The notes: generated by a model from the letters alone, not told the origin. Positions 49,237 to 60,346 are shown, numbered from the stretch's first letter. The stretch: DNA of 64,000 bases from CAHJXF01 sp038240015 (GCA_038240015.1 JBBSEF010000006.1:16786-80785), one strand, 5' to 3'. Made by a program: numbers and translations.

Positions 49237-51099
49237 ATGACCGACCACCTGAATCAGAACTCCGACGGTGCTGCCTCGCAACTCGCGGTCCGACCCGCGG
49301 TCCAGCCCATCGTCGCCAACAAGAGCGGCTTGCCGCGCCGTCGCTTCGACGCGGTGATCGTCGGCGCCGGCGGCTCGGGCATGCGCGCGTCTTTGCAACT
49401 GGCTGAAGCGGGTCTGTCGGTCGCGGTGTTGTCGAAGGTCTTCCCGACGCGCTCGCACACGGTGGCGGCGCAAGGCGGCATCGGCGCCGCGCTCGCCAAC
49501 ATGGGCGAAGACAACTGGTACTGGCACATGTTCGATACCGTCAAGGGCTCGGACTATCTGGGCGACCAGGACGCGATCGAGTTCATGTGCCGCGAGGCGG
49601 CCAACGTGGTCTATGAACTCGAACACTTCGGCATGCCGTTCGATCGCAATCCCGACGGCACGATCTATCAACGTCCCTTCGGCGGGCACTCGGCCAACTT
49701 CGGTGAGAAGTCGGTGGCGCGTTCATGCGCTGCGGCTGATCGCACCGGCCACGCGATGCTGCACACGCTGTATCAACGCAACGTCCGTGCGAAGACGCAG
49801 TTCTTCGTCGAGTGGATGGCGCTCGATCTGATCCGCGATGCGGATGGCGATGTGGTCGGCGTGGTCGCGCTCGAAATGGAAACCGGCGAGGCGATGATCC
49901 TCGAGGCCAAGACCACGATGTTGGCCACCGGCGGCGCGGGCCGCATCTGGGCCGCATCGACCAACGCCTTCATCAACACCGGCGACGGCTTGGGGATGGC
50001 CGCGCGCGCCGGCATTCCGTTGGAAGACATGGAGTTCTGGCAATTCCATCCGACCGGCGTCGCGGGTGCGGGGGTGCTGATCACCGAGGGCGTGCGCGGC
50101 GAGGGCGGCATACTGCTCAACTCCAACGGCGAGCGCTTCATGGAACGCTACGCACCGACGCTGAAAGACCTCGCGCCTCGCGATTTCGTGTCGCGCTCGA
50201 TGGATCAGGAGATCAAGGAAGGTCGCGGCTGCGGTCCGAAGAAGGACTACGTGCTGTTGAAGCTCGATCACCTCGGCGCCGATACCATCATGAAGCGGCT
50301 GCCCTCGATCCGCGAGATCGCGATCAAGTTCGCCAACGTCGATCCGATCAAGGAGCCGATTCCGGTCGTGCCGACGATTCACTATCAGATGGGCGGCGTG
50401 CCGACCAACATCCACGGACAAGTCGTGGCGCCGCCGAATCGCGAACCTCATGGCGACCCGAACGCCGTCGTCAACGGGCTCTATGCGATCGGCGAATGCG
50501 CTTGCGTGTCGGTGCACGGCGCCAATCGCCTGGGCACCAACTCGCTGCTCGATCTGCTGGTGTTCGGTCGTGCGGCGGGCAATCACATCGTCGCATCGAA
50601 GTTGAAGGACCGCGCGTGGAAAGCGCTGCCTGCCGATGCGGGCGCAGCGACCAATGCGCGGCTGGCCGCGCTCGACGCGAGGACCGGCGGCGAACGTACG
50701 CAGGACGTGGCCGACGCCATTCGCAACGAAATGCAAACCCATTGCGGCGTGTTCCGCACGCAAGCCTTGCTTGCCGAGGGCGTGACCAGGATCATGGCGC
50801 TGGCCGAGCGCGCGAAGCAGGTCGCGATCAACGACAAGTCGAAAGTCTTCAACACCGCGCGTATCGAAGCGCTGGAACTCGACAACCTCGTCGAAGTCGC
50901 GCGCGCGACCATCGTGTCTGCCGAAGCGCGCAAGGAGTCGCGCGGCGCGCATGCGCGCGAAGATTTCCCCGAGCGCAACGACAGCGAGTGGATGAAGCAC
51001 ACGCTGTTTCATTCGGAAGGCGCGGCGCTGTCGTACAAGCCGGTGCAGATGAAGCCGCTGACGGTCGAAACCTTTCAGCCCAAGAAGCGCACGTTCTGA
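49237..51099 (+). CDS. sdhA: Succinate dehydrogenase flavoprotein subunit
   Basis: SdhA (620 residues) oxidises succinate to fumarate. H74 in TRSHTVAAQGG is the covalent FAD attachment site, IVGAGGSGMRA at about 41 is the dinucleotide fold, and the active-site segment HPTGVAGAGVLITEGVRGEGG is intact. The N-terminus is about 25-30 residues longer than in E. coli. It associates with SdhB on the cytoplasmic face. Confidence 0.97.
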   Translation: MTDHLNQNSDGAASQLAVRPAVQPIVANKSGLPRRRFDAVIVGAGGSGMRASLQLAEAGLSVAVLSKVFPTRSHTVAAQGGIGAALANMGEDNWYWHMFDTVKGSDYLGDQDAIEFMCREAANVVYELEHFGMPFDRNPDGTIYQRPFGGHSANFGEKSVARSCAAADRTGHAMLHTLYQRNVRAKTQFFVEWMALDLIRDADGDVVGVVALEMETGEAMILEAKTTMLATGGAGRIWAASTNAFINTGDGLGMAARAGIPLEDMEFWQFHPTGVAGAGVLITEGVRGEGGILLNSNGERFMERYAPTLKDLAPRDFVSRSMDQEIKEGRGCGPKKDYVLLKLDHLGADTIMKRLPSIREIAIKFANVDPIKEPIPVVPTIHYQMGGVPTNIHGQVVAPPNREPHGDPNAVVNGLYAIGECACVSVHGANRLGTNSLLDLLVFGRAAGNHIVASKLKDRAWKALPADAGAATNARLAALDARTGGERTQDVADAIRNEMQTHCGVFRTQALLAEGVTRIMALAERAKQVAINDKSKVFNTARIEALELDNLVEVARATIVSAEARKESRGAHAREDFPERNDSEWMKHTLFHSEGAALSYKPVQMKPLTVETFQPKKRTF

Positions 51100-51114
51100 T
51101 TCCAGAGGCAACGC

Positions 51115-51891
51115 ATGACCGCCAATAATCCCGCCGAACTCGACGCCGTCCGCGATGCGCCCGCCGGCAGCGCGGAACATCCGACGCGTGTCGTGAAGTT
51201 CGAGATCTATCGCTACGACCCCGACAGCGGCAAGCCGCCGATCATGCAGAAGCTCGAGGTCACGCTGCACGACACCGACAAGATGCTGCTCGACGCGATC
51301 CTGCGCATCAAGTCCGACGTCGACGATTCGATCTCGATTCGCCGCTCGTGCCGCGAAGGCGTGTGCGGCTCGGACGCGATGAACATCAACGGCAAGAACG
51401 GTCTGGCCTGCATCACCAACATGCGCGAGCTCAAGGAGCCGATCGTGTTGAAGCCCTTGCCCGGGCTGCCGGTGATTCGCGACCTGATCGTCGACATGTC
51501 GCAGTTCTTCAAGCAATACCACTCGATCAAGCCATACCTCATCAACGACCAGCCACCGCCGGAGAAAGAGCGCTATCAGTCGCCCGCCGAGCGCGAAGAG
51601 CTCGACGGTCTCTACGAGTGCATCCTGTGTGCGTGCTGCTCGACCGCGTGCCCGAGCTTCTGGTGGAACCCGGACAAGTTCGTCGGGCCGGCGGGACTGC
51701 TGCAGGCGTATCGCTTCATCGCCGACAGCCGCGACGACGCGACCGGCGAGCGTCTCGACAATCTCGAAGATCCTTATCGGCTGTTTCGTTGCCACACCAT
51801 CATGAATTGCGTCGATGTGTGCCCCAAGGGTCTGAACCCGACGCGCGCGATCGGCAAGATCAAGGAGTTGATGGTGAGACGCGCGGTTTGA
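51115..51891 (+). CDS. sdhB: Succinate dehydrogenase iron-sulfur subunit
   Basis: SdhB (258 residues) carries three clusters: [2Fe-2S] with [10 protein letters not shown] and a later Cys in NGLAC, [4Fe-4S] with [12 protein letters not shown], and [3Fe-4S] with [11 protein letters not shown]. It passes electrons from FAD to ubiquinone. The N-terminus has about 20 extra residues before [12 protein letters not shown]. Its TGA overlaps the ATG of sdhE. Confidence 0.97.
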   Translation: MTANNPAELDAVRDAPAGSAEHPTRVVKFEIYRYDPDSGKPPIMQKLEVTLHDTDKMLLDAILRIKSDVDDSISIRRSCREGVCGSDAMNINGKNGLACITNMRELKEPIVLKPLPGLPVIRDLIVDMSQFFKQYHSIKPYLINDQPPPEKERYQSPAEREELDGLYECILCACCSTACPSFWWNPDKFVGPAGLLQAYRFIADSRDDATGERLDNLEDPYRLFRCHTIMNCVDVCPKGLNPTRAIGKIKELMVRRAV

Positions 51892-52181
51892 TGGTTGGCC
51901 GGATGGGTCGGATAGAAGCAGCTCATCAGTCCGACCCGTTGCGCCGCGCGCGTTTGCGCTGGCGCGCGCGCCGTGGATTGCTGGAGAACGATCTGGTCCT
52001 CACGCGTTTTCTGGATCGCTACGAAGATCGTTTGAGCGATGACGATGTCGGCGCGTTGACGAAGTTGCTCGAGTTGTCGGACAACGATTTGATGGACTTG
52101 ATACTCGCGCGCAGCGAACTCGCGGGTGAGCTCGACGAGCCATCGATGCATCGCGTGGTCGGGCTGCTGCGCGCTGCTTGA
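51891..52181 (+). CDS. sdhE: Succinate dehydrogenase assembly factor SdhE
   Basis: The 96-residue protein matches SdhE/YgfY, which promotes covalent flavinylation of SdhA. The signature [18 protein letters not shown] contains the RGxxE motif, followed by [15 protein letters not shown] and a helical end. ATG 51891 overlaps the sdhB stop. It lies between sdhB and gltA, the common betaproteobacterial order. Confidence 0.93.
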   Translation: MVGRMGRIEAAHQSDPLRRARLRWRARRGLLENDLVLTRFLDRYEDRLSDDDVGALTKLLELSDNDLMDLILARSELAGELDEPSMHRVVGLLRAA

Positions 52182-52231
52182 TAGGGAAACGAACTACAGA
52201 CTATTCACGAAGTTCACTGAAGGATTCCAGC

Positions 52232-53542
<1,311 letters not shown>

Positions 53543-53619
53543 AGCGCAATCTCAACGCACCGCAACGAAGCGGCGCCCATACACGCAGCGTGAGTTTTGC
53601 CGGCTCGACCTGAACAGCG

Positions 53620-54450
53620 ATGGCGTTGATTTTCTCCAGCATCGGGCTTGGCCTCGTCGTGGGACTGATCCTCGCGCTGACCGGCGCAGGCGGCGCGATT
53701 CTCGCAGTACCCCTGCTGGTGTTCGGATTGCACCTGACGATGGTTCAGGCGGTACCGTCCGCGTTGTTCGCGGTCACGCTGTCGGCCGCGCTCGGTGCAC
53801 TGCTGGCACTGCGCAGCGGTTTGTTGCGCTACAAGGCCGCGATGCTGATCGGCGCGGTCGGAGCGCTCTTCTCGCCGCTCGGGTTGTGGACGGCGCATCG
53901 CGTACCGAACACGCCGCTCACCATCGTCTTCGCGATCGTGCTCGGTGTGGTTGCGCTGCGCATGTTCGTGCAGGCAAGGCGCGAACTTTCAGGGCGCACT
54001 GATGACTCGAAAAGGCCGCCGCCTCCGTGCCTGCTTGACCCGGCGGTCGGTCGATTGCGCTGGACCATCCCTTGCGCCCGAGTGCTTGCCTCGTCCGGCG
54101 CGATTGCGGGCTTCCTGTCGGGACTGCTAGGCGTAGGCGGCGGCTTCGTGATCGTTCCCGCATTGCGCCGCTACACCGATCTCGAGATGCCATCGGTGGT
54201 GGCGACATCGCTCGCGGTGATGGCGCTCGTGACGGGAGGTGGTGTTGCGAGCGCCGCGCTGACAGGGCATGTCGATTGGAACATCGCGTGGCCGTTTGCA
54301 GCCGGCGCCATCGCCGGGATGCTGGGTGGCAGAGCGATCGCGAATCGCATCAAGGGGCCGCGCCTGCAGCAGGGGTTCGCGGTGACGGCGGCCGTAATCG
54401 CGATCGTCATGCTGTTCACGACGGTGGTCCCCATCGGCGGCCCACAATGA
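53620..54450 (+). CDS. TauE/SafE-family membrane transporter
   Basis: The 276-residue protein has about eight transmembrane helices in two repeats, with the family glycine motifs LALTGAGGAILAVPLL at the start and GLLGVGGGFVIVPAL in the middle. Members export sulfite or sulfoacetate or move other anions. Its stop overlaps the start of the YeeE/YedE gene, so both are made together. The adjacent convergent Sox operon suggests sulfite or another sulfur oxyanion. Confidence 0.87.
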   Translation: MALIFSSIGLGLVVGLILALTGAGGAILAVPLLVFGLHLTMVQAVPSALFAVTLSAALGALLALRSGLLRYKAAMLIGAVGALFSPLGLWTAHRVPNTPLTIVFAIVLGVVALRMFVQARRELSGRTDDSKRPPPPCLLDPAVGRLRWTIPCARVLASSGAIAGFLSGLLGVGGGFVIVPALRRYTDLEMPSVVATSLAVMALVTGGGVASAALTGHVDWNIAWPFAAGAIAGMLGGRAIANRIKGPRLQQGFAVTAAVIAIVMLFTTVVPIGGPQ

Positions 54451-55562
54451 ACGCAAGCTCGTCGCCTTCGCAGTTGGCGGTCCTGGTTCCCGCGATGGCG
54501 CTCGCGGTCGGAATCGCATTCGGCGCCATCGGACAGGCGACGCGCTTTTGCACGATGGGTGCGCTCTCCGATCTGTTCACATTCGGCGACGCGACGCGGC
54601 TGCGCATGTGGCTTACCGCGATCGCGATCGCGATGCTCGCAACCCAGGCCGCCATCGCGTCGGGATTGTTCGATCTCTCGACAGCGATCTATATCGACCC
54701 GCGTGTGCCGTGGGCTTCGATGCTGGTCGGCGGAACGCTGTTCGGCTTCGGCATGGTGCTCGCTTCCGGGTGCGCCAGCAAAGCCTTGATCAGGACCGGC
54801 AGCGGCAACATCAAGGCCCTCGTGGTGTTGATCGTGATCGGCATCGTCGCGCTGATGAGCTTGCGCGGCGTGCTCGCCGAAGTGCGCGTCGCTCTGCTGG
54901 ACCGCTGGAGCATCGACCTCGCAGGCCCGCAGGATTTGCCTTCGTGGCTTGCTCGCGCATGCGGTGGATCGCCCTTTGTGACGCGCATCGGCATCGGTGC
55001 TCTGGTCCCACTGGCGCTTCTGATCTACATCGTTCGCGATCGATCGTTCGTGCGATCGAGCGCATTCATGGGCGGACTTTCGATCGGCGCCCTTGTCACG
55101 CTCGGCTGGTTCATTACGGCGTATCTCGGCTATCTGCCCGAGCATCCCGATACCCTCGAGCCCGCATGGATCGCAACCAACTCGAGACGACCCGAGTCGC
55201 TCAGCTTCGTCGCGCCGCTTGCTTATGCGATCAACTTGCTCACGCTATGGAGCGACCGGAACACCACGGTGACGTTCGGCATCGCCGCCGCGGCGGGAGT
55301 GATCGCGGGATCGTTCGTCACCGCGCTGCTGCGCAAGGAATTTCGCTGGGAAACTTTTGCCGGCGTCGAAGACACGGCCAATCATCTGGTGGGCGCGACG
55401 CTGATGGGCTTCGGCGGCGTGACCGCACTGGGTTGCACGATCGGGCAGGGCATCAGCGGTCTTTCGACGCTCGCGGCCGGTTCGTTCCTCGCGGTCGCCG
55501 GCATTGTCGCGGGCGCGCTGACTGCTCTTCGATATCAGGTGCGGCGGCTCGAGAGCCGTTGA
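54447..55562 (+). CDS. YeeE/YedE-family sulfur transporter
   Basis: The 371-residue membrane protein has two YeeE/YedE repeats. Conserved cysteines appear in ATRFCTMGALSDL (about residue 33), ASGCASKAL (about 108) and GCTIGQGISG near the end. The family includes the thiosulfate importer TsuA and SoxT-like proteins, which pass thiosulfate along Cys residues. ATG 54447 overlaps the stop of the TauE gene. It faces the Sox operon and probably feeds or relieves it. Confidence 0.87.
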   Translation: MNASSSPSQLAVLVPAMALAVGIAFGAIGQATRFCTMGALSDLFTFGDATRLRMWLTAIAIAMLATQAAIASGLFDLSTAIYIDPRVPWASMLVGGTLFGFGMVLASGCASKALIRTGSGNIKALVVLIVIGIVALMSLRGVLAEVRVALLDRWSIDLAGPQDLPSWLARACGGSPFVTRIGIGALVPLALLIYIVRDRSFVRSSAFMGGLSIGALVTLGWFITAYLGYLPEHPDTLEPAWIATNSRRPESLSFVAPLAYAINLLTLWSDRNTTVTFGIAAAAGVIAGSFVTALLRKEFRWETFAGVEDTANHLVGATLMGFGGVTALGCTIGQGISGLSTLAAGSFLAVAGIVAGALTALRYQVRRLESR

Positions 55563-55631
55563 TCGTTCTCAGTTCTTGACGTAAGACCATCCCTGGGCTT
55601 GCAGCTTGATAACGTCCCGAATACCCGACGA

Positions 55632-57038
55632 TCAGTGCTCGGCTTTTTTGTTCGTATTCGATCTCAGCGACTCTTGCTGCATCAACAAATAGGTTCCATA
55701 GGCGTTCAGCCGATTCGCCTCCTTGAACGTGGGATAGGACGCGAAGCGCGACCAATCGGTATTGCGATAGGCCTCGTCGAAGTCGCTCAAATCGCTCGCC
55801 GCCGCGCCCATCGTGGCGCGAAGATAGACCAGATAGTCGCGCGTCAACGCAACGTCCTTCTCGGGATCGTTCGAGACGTCGCCGTGTCCCGGCAGCACCA
55901 CCTTCGAGTGAAGCGGCGCCATCTTGTCGAGCGCGGCGAGCCAAGCACGGCTATCCGCATTGCCGACGTAGGGAATGCGGCCGGTAAAAAAGAGATCGCC
56001 GGCGAAGAGCACGCGATCTTCTTCGACGAAAAGCATCAGGTCTTCGGGCGAATGCGCGCCGCCCACGTCGATGATGCGAAAGTGCGTATTGCCCATCGTG
56101 AAGCGAATCGGCTTCTCGCCTGAAAACGCGAGCCAGCGATCCGCGGGCACAAGTCGCGTGCGCGCATCCACGTCAGGCGCGAGGTCGTGCCGCCGCTCCT
56201 GCAAGCGCAAGAGCGCGAGATCGGACTCGAGGTAGGCCTTTCCTCTTTCGCCGCTCCAGATTTCTGTACCGATCATCTTGAAACTTTGCGCGCCATAGAA
56301 ATGGTCGGCGTGATAGTGCGAAAGGATCAGGCGGCGTATCGGCTGCTTTGTGACGCGCCGGATCGCTCGGATCATCGCGTCGCCCAGTACCGGAGAGCCG
56401 AGCGCGTCGAACGCCACCACGCCATCATCGGTGACGACGAAGCCGGCATTGGCGGTGTAGCCGCGATTGGATGTGCTTGCCGCGCTTGATTCACCGCGAA
56501 AGAAATAGACGCGATCGGAGACGCGCTGCGGTGTCAGTTCAAGCGGGACAGGATTTCCGATCTTCAAGAGTGCGAGTTGAATCGCGTCGTCGAGATAAGC
56601 GCCGTAGAAATCCGGCAATAGCGTGCCGACGATCGCGGGCACGACCTGGTCGCCGGCCGGATCGAAGAACGCGACCGTCGGCGAAAACTTCGCGCGCGCT
56701 TCCTTCGCGAATGCGGCTTCGGTCGTTTGCGAACCGCGGAAGTCGATCAGCGTGCGCGCACCGACGATCGATACCTCGCGCACGACCAGCCGCTCGGCGA
56801 GGTCGTGATCGCGCATGAGAGGAGCAAGCTGTTCGCGCCGAACCTGGTCGCAATAAGGACAATCGGGCAACGAAAACAAGACGACGACGAGACGCGCTCG
56901 CTGTCCGGATCGCTCCGCATCGGCGCGAAAATTTTTTCCCGGCGGCAGCGAGGCCTGGTTCGCGACCGCGAGCGCAGGACCGCACAGGGAGGCGAGAACT
57001 CCCGCAACACCAACCGCGAGAAGTTCGCGCCGATCCAT
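55632..57038 (-). CDS. Thioredoxin-like/metallo-beta-lactamase fusion protein (SoxW-SoxH-like)
   Basis: The 468-residue protein has a signal sequence (about 1-27, MDRRELLAVGVAGVLASL), a thioredoxin-like domain (about 35-165) with C60-P-Y-C63, and a metallo-beta-lactamase domain (about 175-400) with HYHADH at 241-246, H329, D348 and H385 as metal ligands. Both parts would act in the periplasm. SoxW thioredoxins and SoxH-type hydrolases are normally separate proteins of sox loci, so this is a fusion. ATG 57038 overlaps the soxB stop (TGATG). A role in reducing or clearing blocked SoxYZ is an inference. Confidence 0.85.
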   Translation of the reverse strand: MDRRELLAVGVAGVLASLCGPALAVANQASLPPGKNFRADAERSGQRARLVVVLFSLPDCPYCDQVRREQLAPLMRDHDLAERLVVREVSIVGARTLIDFRGSQTTEAAFAKEARAKFSPTVAFFDPAGDQVVPAIVGTLLPDFYGAYLDDAIQLALLKIGNPVPLELTPQRVSDRVYFFRGESSAASTSNRGYTANAGFVVTDDGVVAFDALGSPVLGDAMIRAIRRVTKQPIRRLILSHYHADHFYGAQSFKMIGTEIWSGERGKAYLESDLALLRLQERRHDLAPDVDARTRLVPADRWLAFSGEKPIRFTMGNTHFRIIDVGGAHSPEDLMLFVEEDRVLFAGDLFFTGRIPYVGNADSRAWLAALDKMAPLHSKVVLPGHGDVSNDPEKDVALTRDYLVYLRATMGAAASDLSDFDEAYRNTDWSRFASYPTFKEANRLNAYGTYLLMQQESLRSNTNKKAEH

Positions 57039-58765
57039 CACGCCATGCCGGGATTGCCGTCGACTCCAACCAGTCGAGGTAGATTGAGCTTGCGCGGCGC
57101 GACGACCTTGGCCGCTTTCAGATACGTGCTCATCAGGTCCCAGATCGGGACACCACCGGCCGCCTTCGCGTCTTCCGAAACGGGAGCCCAACCCGCGACC
57201 TTGTATGTCTTCGCTGAATCGAGCGGCTTGCCTGCGAGGCGCATGTCGGAGATTCGCTGCCCTGTCACCGCACCCGGTGTGCAGGTGTAGGTCATGCCGC
57301 CCACACGCACCATGTCGCCGCCCTGCTGATAATACGGATCGGGATTGAAGAGGTTGTCGCAGACGTCTTCGAGGATGGTCTTGATGTTCTCGCCCGTGAG
57401 TTCGTTCAAGGTCGTCATCGGATAGGTGATGGCGGTTTGATCCATCAGCCGCTCCATCGTGATCGGCTCGCCCGGCAGCAGCGATGTGCCCCAGCGAAAG
57501 CCCGGCGAGAAAGCGATCTCGGCGCCCTTGACCTCCATCAGGCCGTCGAGGATCAGTTGATCGAACGAGCCGTTGAAATTGCCGCGTCGATAGAGCACGC
57601 CCTGATTCACCGCGAGCGTTTCGTCGAGCCTGGCCGCGAAGGGCGCACGAACCTTCGCGATGTGCGTGGCCATCTCCGCGTCTTCGGGAATCAGGTTCGA
57701 GAAGATCGGCAGGAGCTTGTAGCGATAGCCCGCGACCTTTCCGCTCCTGGTCTCGAAGTCGAGCACGCCGAGAAACTTGGTGTTGCTGCCGGCATTGGTC
57801 ACCAGCGTCTGGCCAGTGCGATTGGCAACGACGGTCGGCGCCGGCACACCGTCGTGCGTGTGGCCACCTAGAATCGCGTCGATGCCCGTGACGCGCGAGG
57901 CCATCTTGAGGTCGACGTCCATGCCGTTGTGCGACAGCAGCACCACCACCTGCGCGCCTTTCGCACGCACTTCATCGATGGTCTTCTGCATCGCTTCTTC
58001 CTGGATGCCGAAGGTCCAGTCGGACACGAAATAGCGCGGGTTCGCGATCGGCGTGTACGGAAACGCCTGCCCGACGATCGCGATAGAGACGCCGTTCTGC
58101 TCGCGCATCACGTAGCCGGGAAACACGGCATCGCCGAAGTCGGCAGTCTTGATGTTCTGCGCGATGAATGCGGTACGGCCCTTGAAGTCCTTCTCGATGA
58201 TTTCCTGAACGCGCGCCGCACCCAACGTGAATTCCCAATGCCCGGTCATCACATCGACATCCAGCAATTTCGACGCATCGACCATGTCCTGGCCGTTGGT
58301 CCAGAGCGCTGTGGCCGACCCCTGCCAGGTATCGCCGCCATCGAGCAAGAGCGCACCGGGTCGCTCGGCGCGGACCTTCTTCACGAGAGTCGCGAGATGC
58401 GCGAAGCCGCCGACCTTGCCGTATTTCTTCGACGCTTCGACGAAGTTCAGGTACGTGAACGCGTGGGCATCGCGCGTACCCGGCGCAATCCCGAATTTCT
58501 TGAGCAAGGCTTCGCCGACCAGATGCGGCGGTTTCCCGACTTGCCCCGCGATCCCGAGATTGACGTCGGGCTCGCGAAAACGGATCGGCGTCAATTGCGC
58601 ATGGCAGTCGGTCATGTGCATAAAGGTCACGCGTCCCGGCGCGGGCACGGGATCGAGGTCGTATAGCGACGCTATACGCGCGGACGATGGCGCCGCGTTC
58701 GAGTCGAGCGCGAAGCCTCCTGCTGTCGCGACCGCGAGCGTCTGCAGGAACTCGCGGCGGCTCAT
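57038..58765 (-). CDS. soxB: Thiosulfohydrolase SoxB
   Basis: SoxB (575 residues) hydrolyses the sulfate group from SoxY-bound thiosulfonate. It begins with a Tat signal (SRREFLQTLAVATAGGF). Metal-binding motifs are D53 and H55 (MTDCHAQL), GGDTWQGS, SHNGMD and GGHTHDG. ATG 58765 gives the usual MSRREFLQ start; a GTG two codons earlier is an alternative. It is coupled to the downstream fusion gene by overlapping codons. Confidence 0.96.
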   Translation of the reverse strand: MSRREFLQTLAVATAGGFALDSNAAPSSARIASLYDLDPVPAPGRVTFMHMTDCHAQLTPIRFREPDVNLGIAGQVGKPPHLVGEALLKKFGIAPGTRDAHAFTYLNFVEASKKYGKVGGFAHLATLVKKVRAERPGALLLDGGDTWQGSATALWTNGQDMVDASKLLDVDVMTGHWEFTLGAARVQEIIEKDFKGRTAFIAQNIKTADFGDAVFPGYVMREQNGVSIAIVGQAFPYTPIANPRYFVSDWTFGIQEEAMQKTIDEVRAKGAQVVVLLSHNGMDVDLKMASRVTGIDAILGGHTHDGVPAPTVVANRTGQTLVTNAGSNTKFLGVLDFETRSGKVAGYRYKLLPIFSNLIPEDAEMATHIAKVRAPFAARLDETLAVNQGVLYRRGNFNGSFDQLILDGLMEVKGAEIAFSPGFRWGTSLLPGEPITMERLMDQTAITYPMTTLNELTGENIKTILEDVCDNLFNPDPYYQQGGDMVRVGGMTYTCTPGAVTGQRISDMRLAGKPLDSAKTYKVAGWAPVSEDAKAAGGVPIWDLMSTYLKAAKVVAPRKLNLPRLVGVDGNPGMA

Positions 58766-58814
58766 CGACACGTGCGGGCTACCCTGTCGATCCGGTCCTG
58801 ATCGACCGCACTGC

Positions 58815-59471
58815 TCATTGATTGACCGGCGACGCGGGATCGAGCAACAGCGCCACCACGTCTTTTATCTGCTGCTCGGTCAACACCTTGTTGTGTCCGA
58901 AGCGCGGCATGTTCGAACAGGCGCTGTAAGCCTGCGCGTCATAGACCTTGCCCCACGTGTATTGAACGATCGCGTCGCTGTTGCCGCGCAATTTTCCGTA
59001 GCGATAGAGGCTCGGGCCGATGTTGCCGTACGAGATTTCCTTGGGATCGAGTTGATGGCACGCGTAGCAGTTGCCGCCGTTCTCGCTGCCGACCTTGTCG
59101 CTGAACTGCATGCCGCGACCGTTCTGCGCAACCACCTCGCCGCGTTTCCAGTCGCCCAGATATTTTCCGTCCGACGGAGGAGCGATCGATTTCATTTCGG
59201 TCGCTTCGATCTGCGCTGCCACATCCTTCGGCATGCCTTCGGGATACAGCGAACACATCTTCTGCGCCTGATCCTGATCGAGCATCGCCTCGACCGTGGT
59301 GGGACCCTGGGACTTGAAGGAAGACTTCATGACGGCGAGAGTGTCCGCGTTCACGTCCGCGTTCAAGTTCGCCTCGCGACCGGCAAGCTGCGCGCAGCCT
59401 GCCACCACGCCTGCGCTCAACATCAAGCAGCCGAAGCCGCGCAGCGCGCTCGTTCTTTTTTTTCGATTCAT
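58815..59471 (-). CDS. soxX: Cytochrome c SoxX with lipoprotein-type signal
   Basis: SoxX (218 residues) is the haem c subunit of the SoxXA enzyme that attaches thiosulfate to SoxY. The haem motif is C135-Y-A-C138-H139, with the distal Met probably in CSNMPRFGHN. The signal region ends V-A-G-C26, a good lipobox, so this SoxX may be lipid-anchored rather than soluble. Length is greater than the shortest SoxX because of the segment between the signal and the haem domain. It is next to soxA in the operon. Confidence 0.93.
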   Translation of the reverse strand: MNRKKRTSALRGFGCLMLSAGVVAGCAQLAGREANLNADVNADTLAVMKSSFKSQGPTTVEAMLDQDQAQKMCSLYPEGMPKDVAAQIEATEMKSIAPPSDGKYLGDWKRGEVVAQNGRGMQFSDKVGSENGGNCYACHQLDPKEISYGNIGPSLYRYGKLRGNSDAIVQYTWGKVYDAQAYSACSNMPRFGHNKVLTEQQIKDVVALLLDPASPVNQ

Positions 59472-59494
59472 CGCAGCTCTCCGATCGATCTCCA

Positions 59495-60346
59495 CTAGCG
59501 CTTCAACGCAGGCGCATCGAGCGTTCCGCCCTCGGCGTTCTTCGCGAGAAACAAGGCCAGCGCGGTGATCACTTCCGAGTCGTAGATCGGGACCGGAAAG
59601 CGCTGTTGCCGGAAGCAGTCGTAGAGCCGATGCTGCATGGTCCGCACTTCACCCTGAGACACGCGATATGCGGGCCACGTGGTGTAGGCCTTCCGCGCTT
59701 CGGCGGGAGTCAGCAGGTTCGGTAGGTCCTGGAGCCGAATGCGTTGGCTGTTTCCGGAATGACAGGTTGCGCAGGAAAAGTCGTAGGCGCCGCCGCGATA
59801 GAAGAAGACTTTCTTACCGACCGCGTACATGCGTGCTTCTTCCGGATGCGTCGCTTTCACCACCATCTTCATGCCGCGCGATTCGCCGGCGATGTACGAC
59901 ACCAGCGCTTCCATCGGCGATTGATTTTGTCCTTCTCCGAAAGGATTGGCGGTCGCTTCGGCTTGTGAGAGTCCTTGCAGTTTCACCATGCACCAGGCGA
60001 GGCGCTGTTCGAGATCCATCACCTTGCTCGCATCCGGAAAGTAGCGCGGCAGTTCTGCATAGGCGCCCTTGACGACACCCGGACCCTTGCCGAGATCGCA
60101 CGCCGTCAGCGCGACCTTGCCCGGACCACGCGGCGCTTTCCAGAGACCTTCGCCGCGCGCCTCCCACAGCTCGGCGGGATTTCCGTCAGCGAGGAGCTGT
60201 CGGTATTTCGCGATATCGTCGACCGCGCTGTTGGCTTGGGCGAAAGCCCATCCCGGTACGACTGCGGCAATGAGCGCAGTGACTGCGGAAGCCACGCTCA
60301 GACGATGCCGTGTGCGAGCCGCGCGATATGGAAGCGTAGTGCTCAT
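59495..60346 (-). CDS. soxA: L-cysteine S-thiosulfotransferase SoxA, monohaem type
   Basis: SoxA (283 residues) pairs with SoxX. After a signal peptide (to about residue 36) there is only one haem motif, C192-A-T-C195-H196. The first haem site of dihaem SoxA is lost: C83 and C119 remain and may form a disulfide. C244 in YDCFRQQRFP is the conserved ligand Cys that carries the persulfide. Monohaem SoxA is known in several lineages. Confidence 0.95.
   Translation of the reverse strand: MSTTLPYRAARTRHRLSVASAVTALIAAVVPGWAFAQANSAVDDIAKYRQLLADGNPAELWEARGEGLWKAPRGPGKVALTACDLGKGPGVVKGAYAELPRYFPDASKVMDLEQRLAWCMVKLQGLSQAEATANPFGEGQNQSPMEALVSYIAGESRGMKMVVKATHPEEARMYAVGKKVFFYRGGAYDFSCATCHSGNSQRIRLQDLPNLLTPAEARKAYTTWPAYRVSQGEVRTMQHRLYDCFRQQRFPVPIYDSEVITALALFLAKNAEGGTLDAPALKR

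Noticed and set aside
51889..52181. Frameshifted extension of SdhB
   Set aside because: The frame after sdhB is a separate, complete SdhE protein with its RGxxE motif and an overlapping start, not a broken sdhB end.
53543..53619. Terminator after gltA
   Set aside because: No stem of useful length or T-run was found in the 77-base gap.
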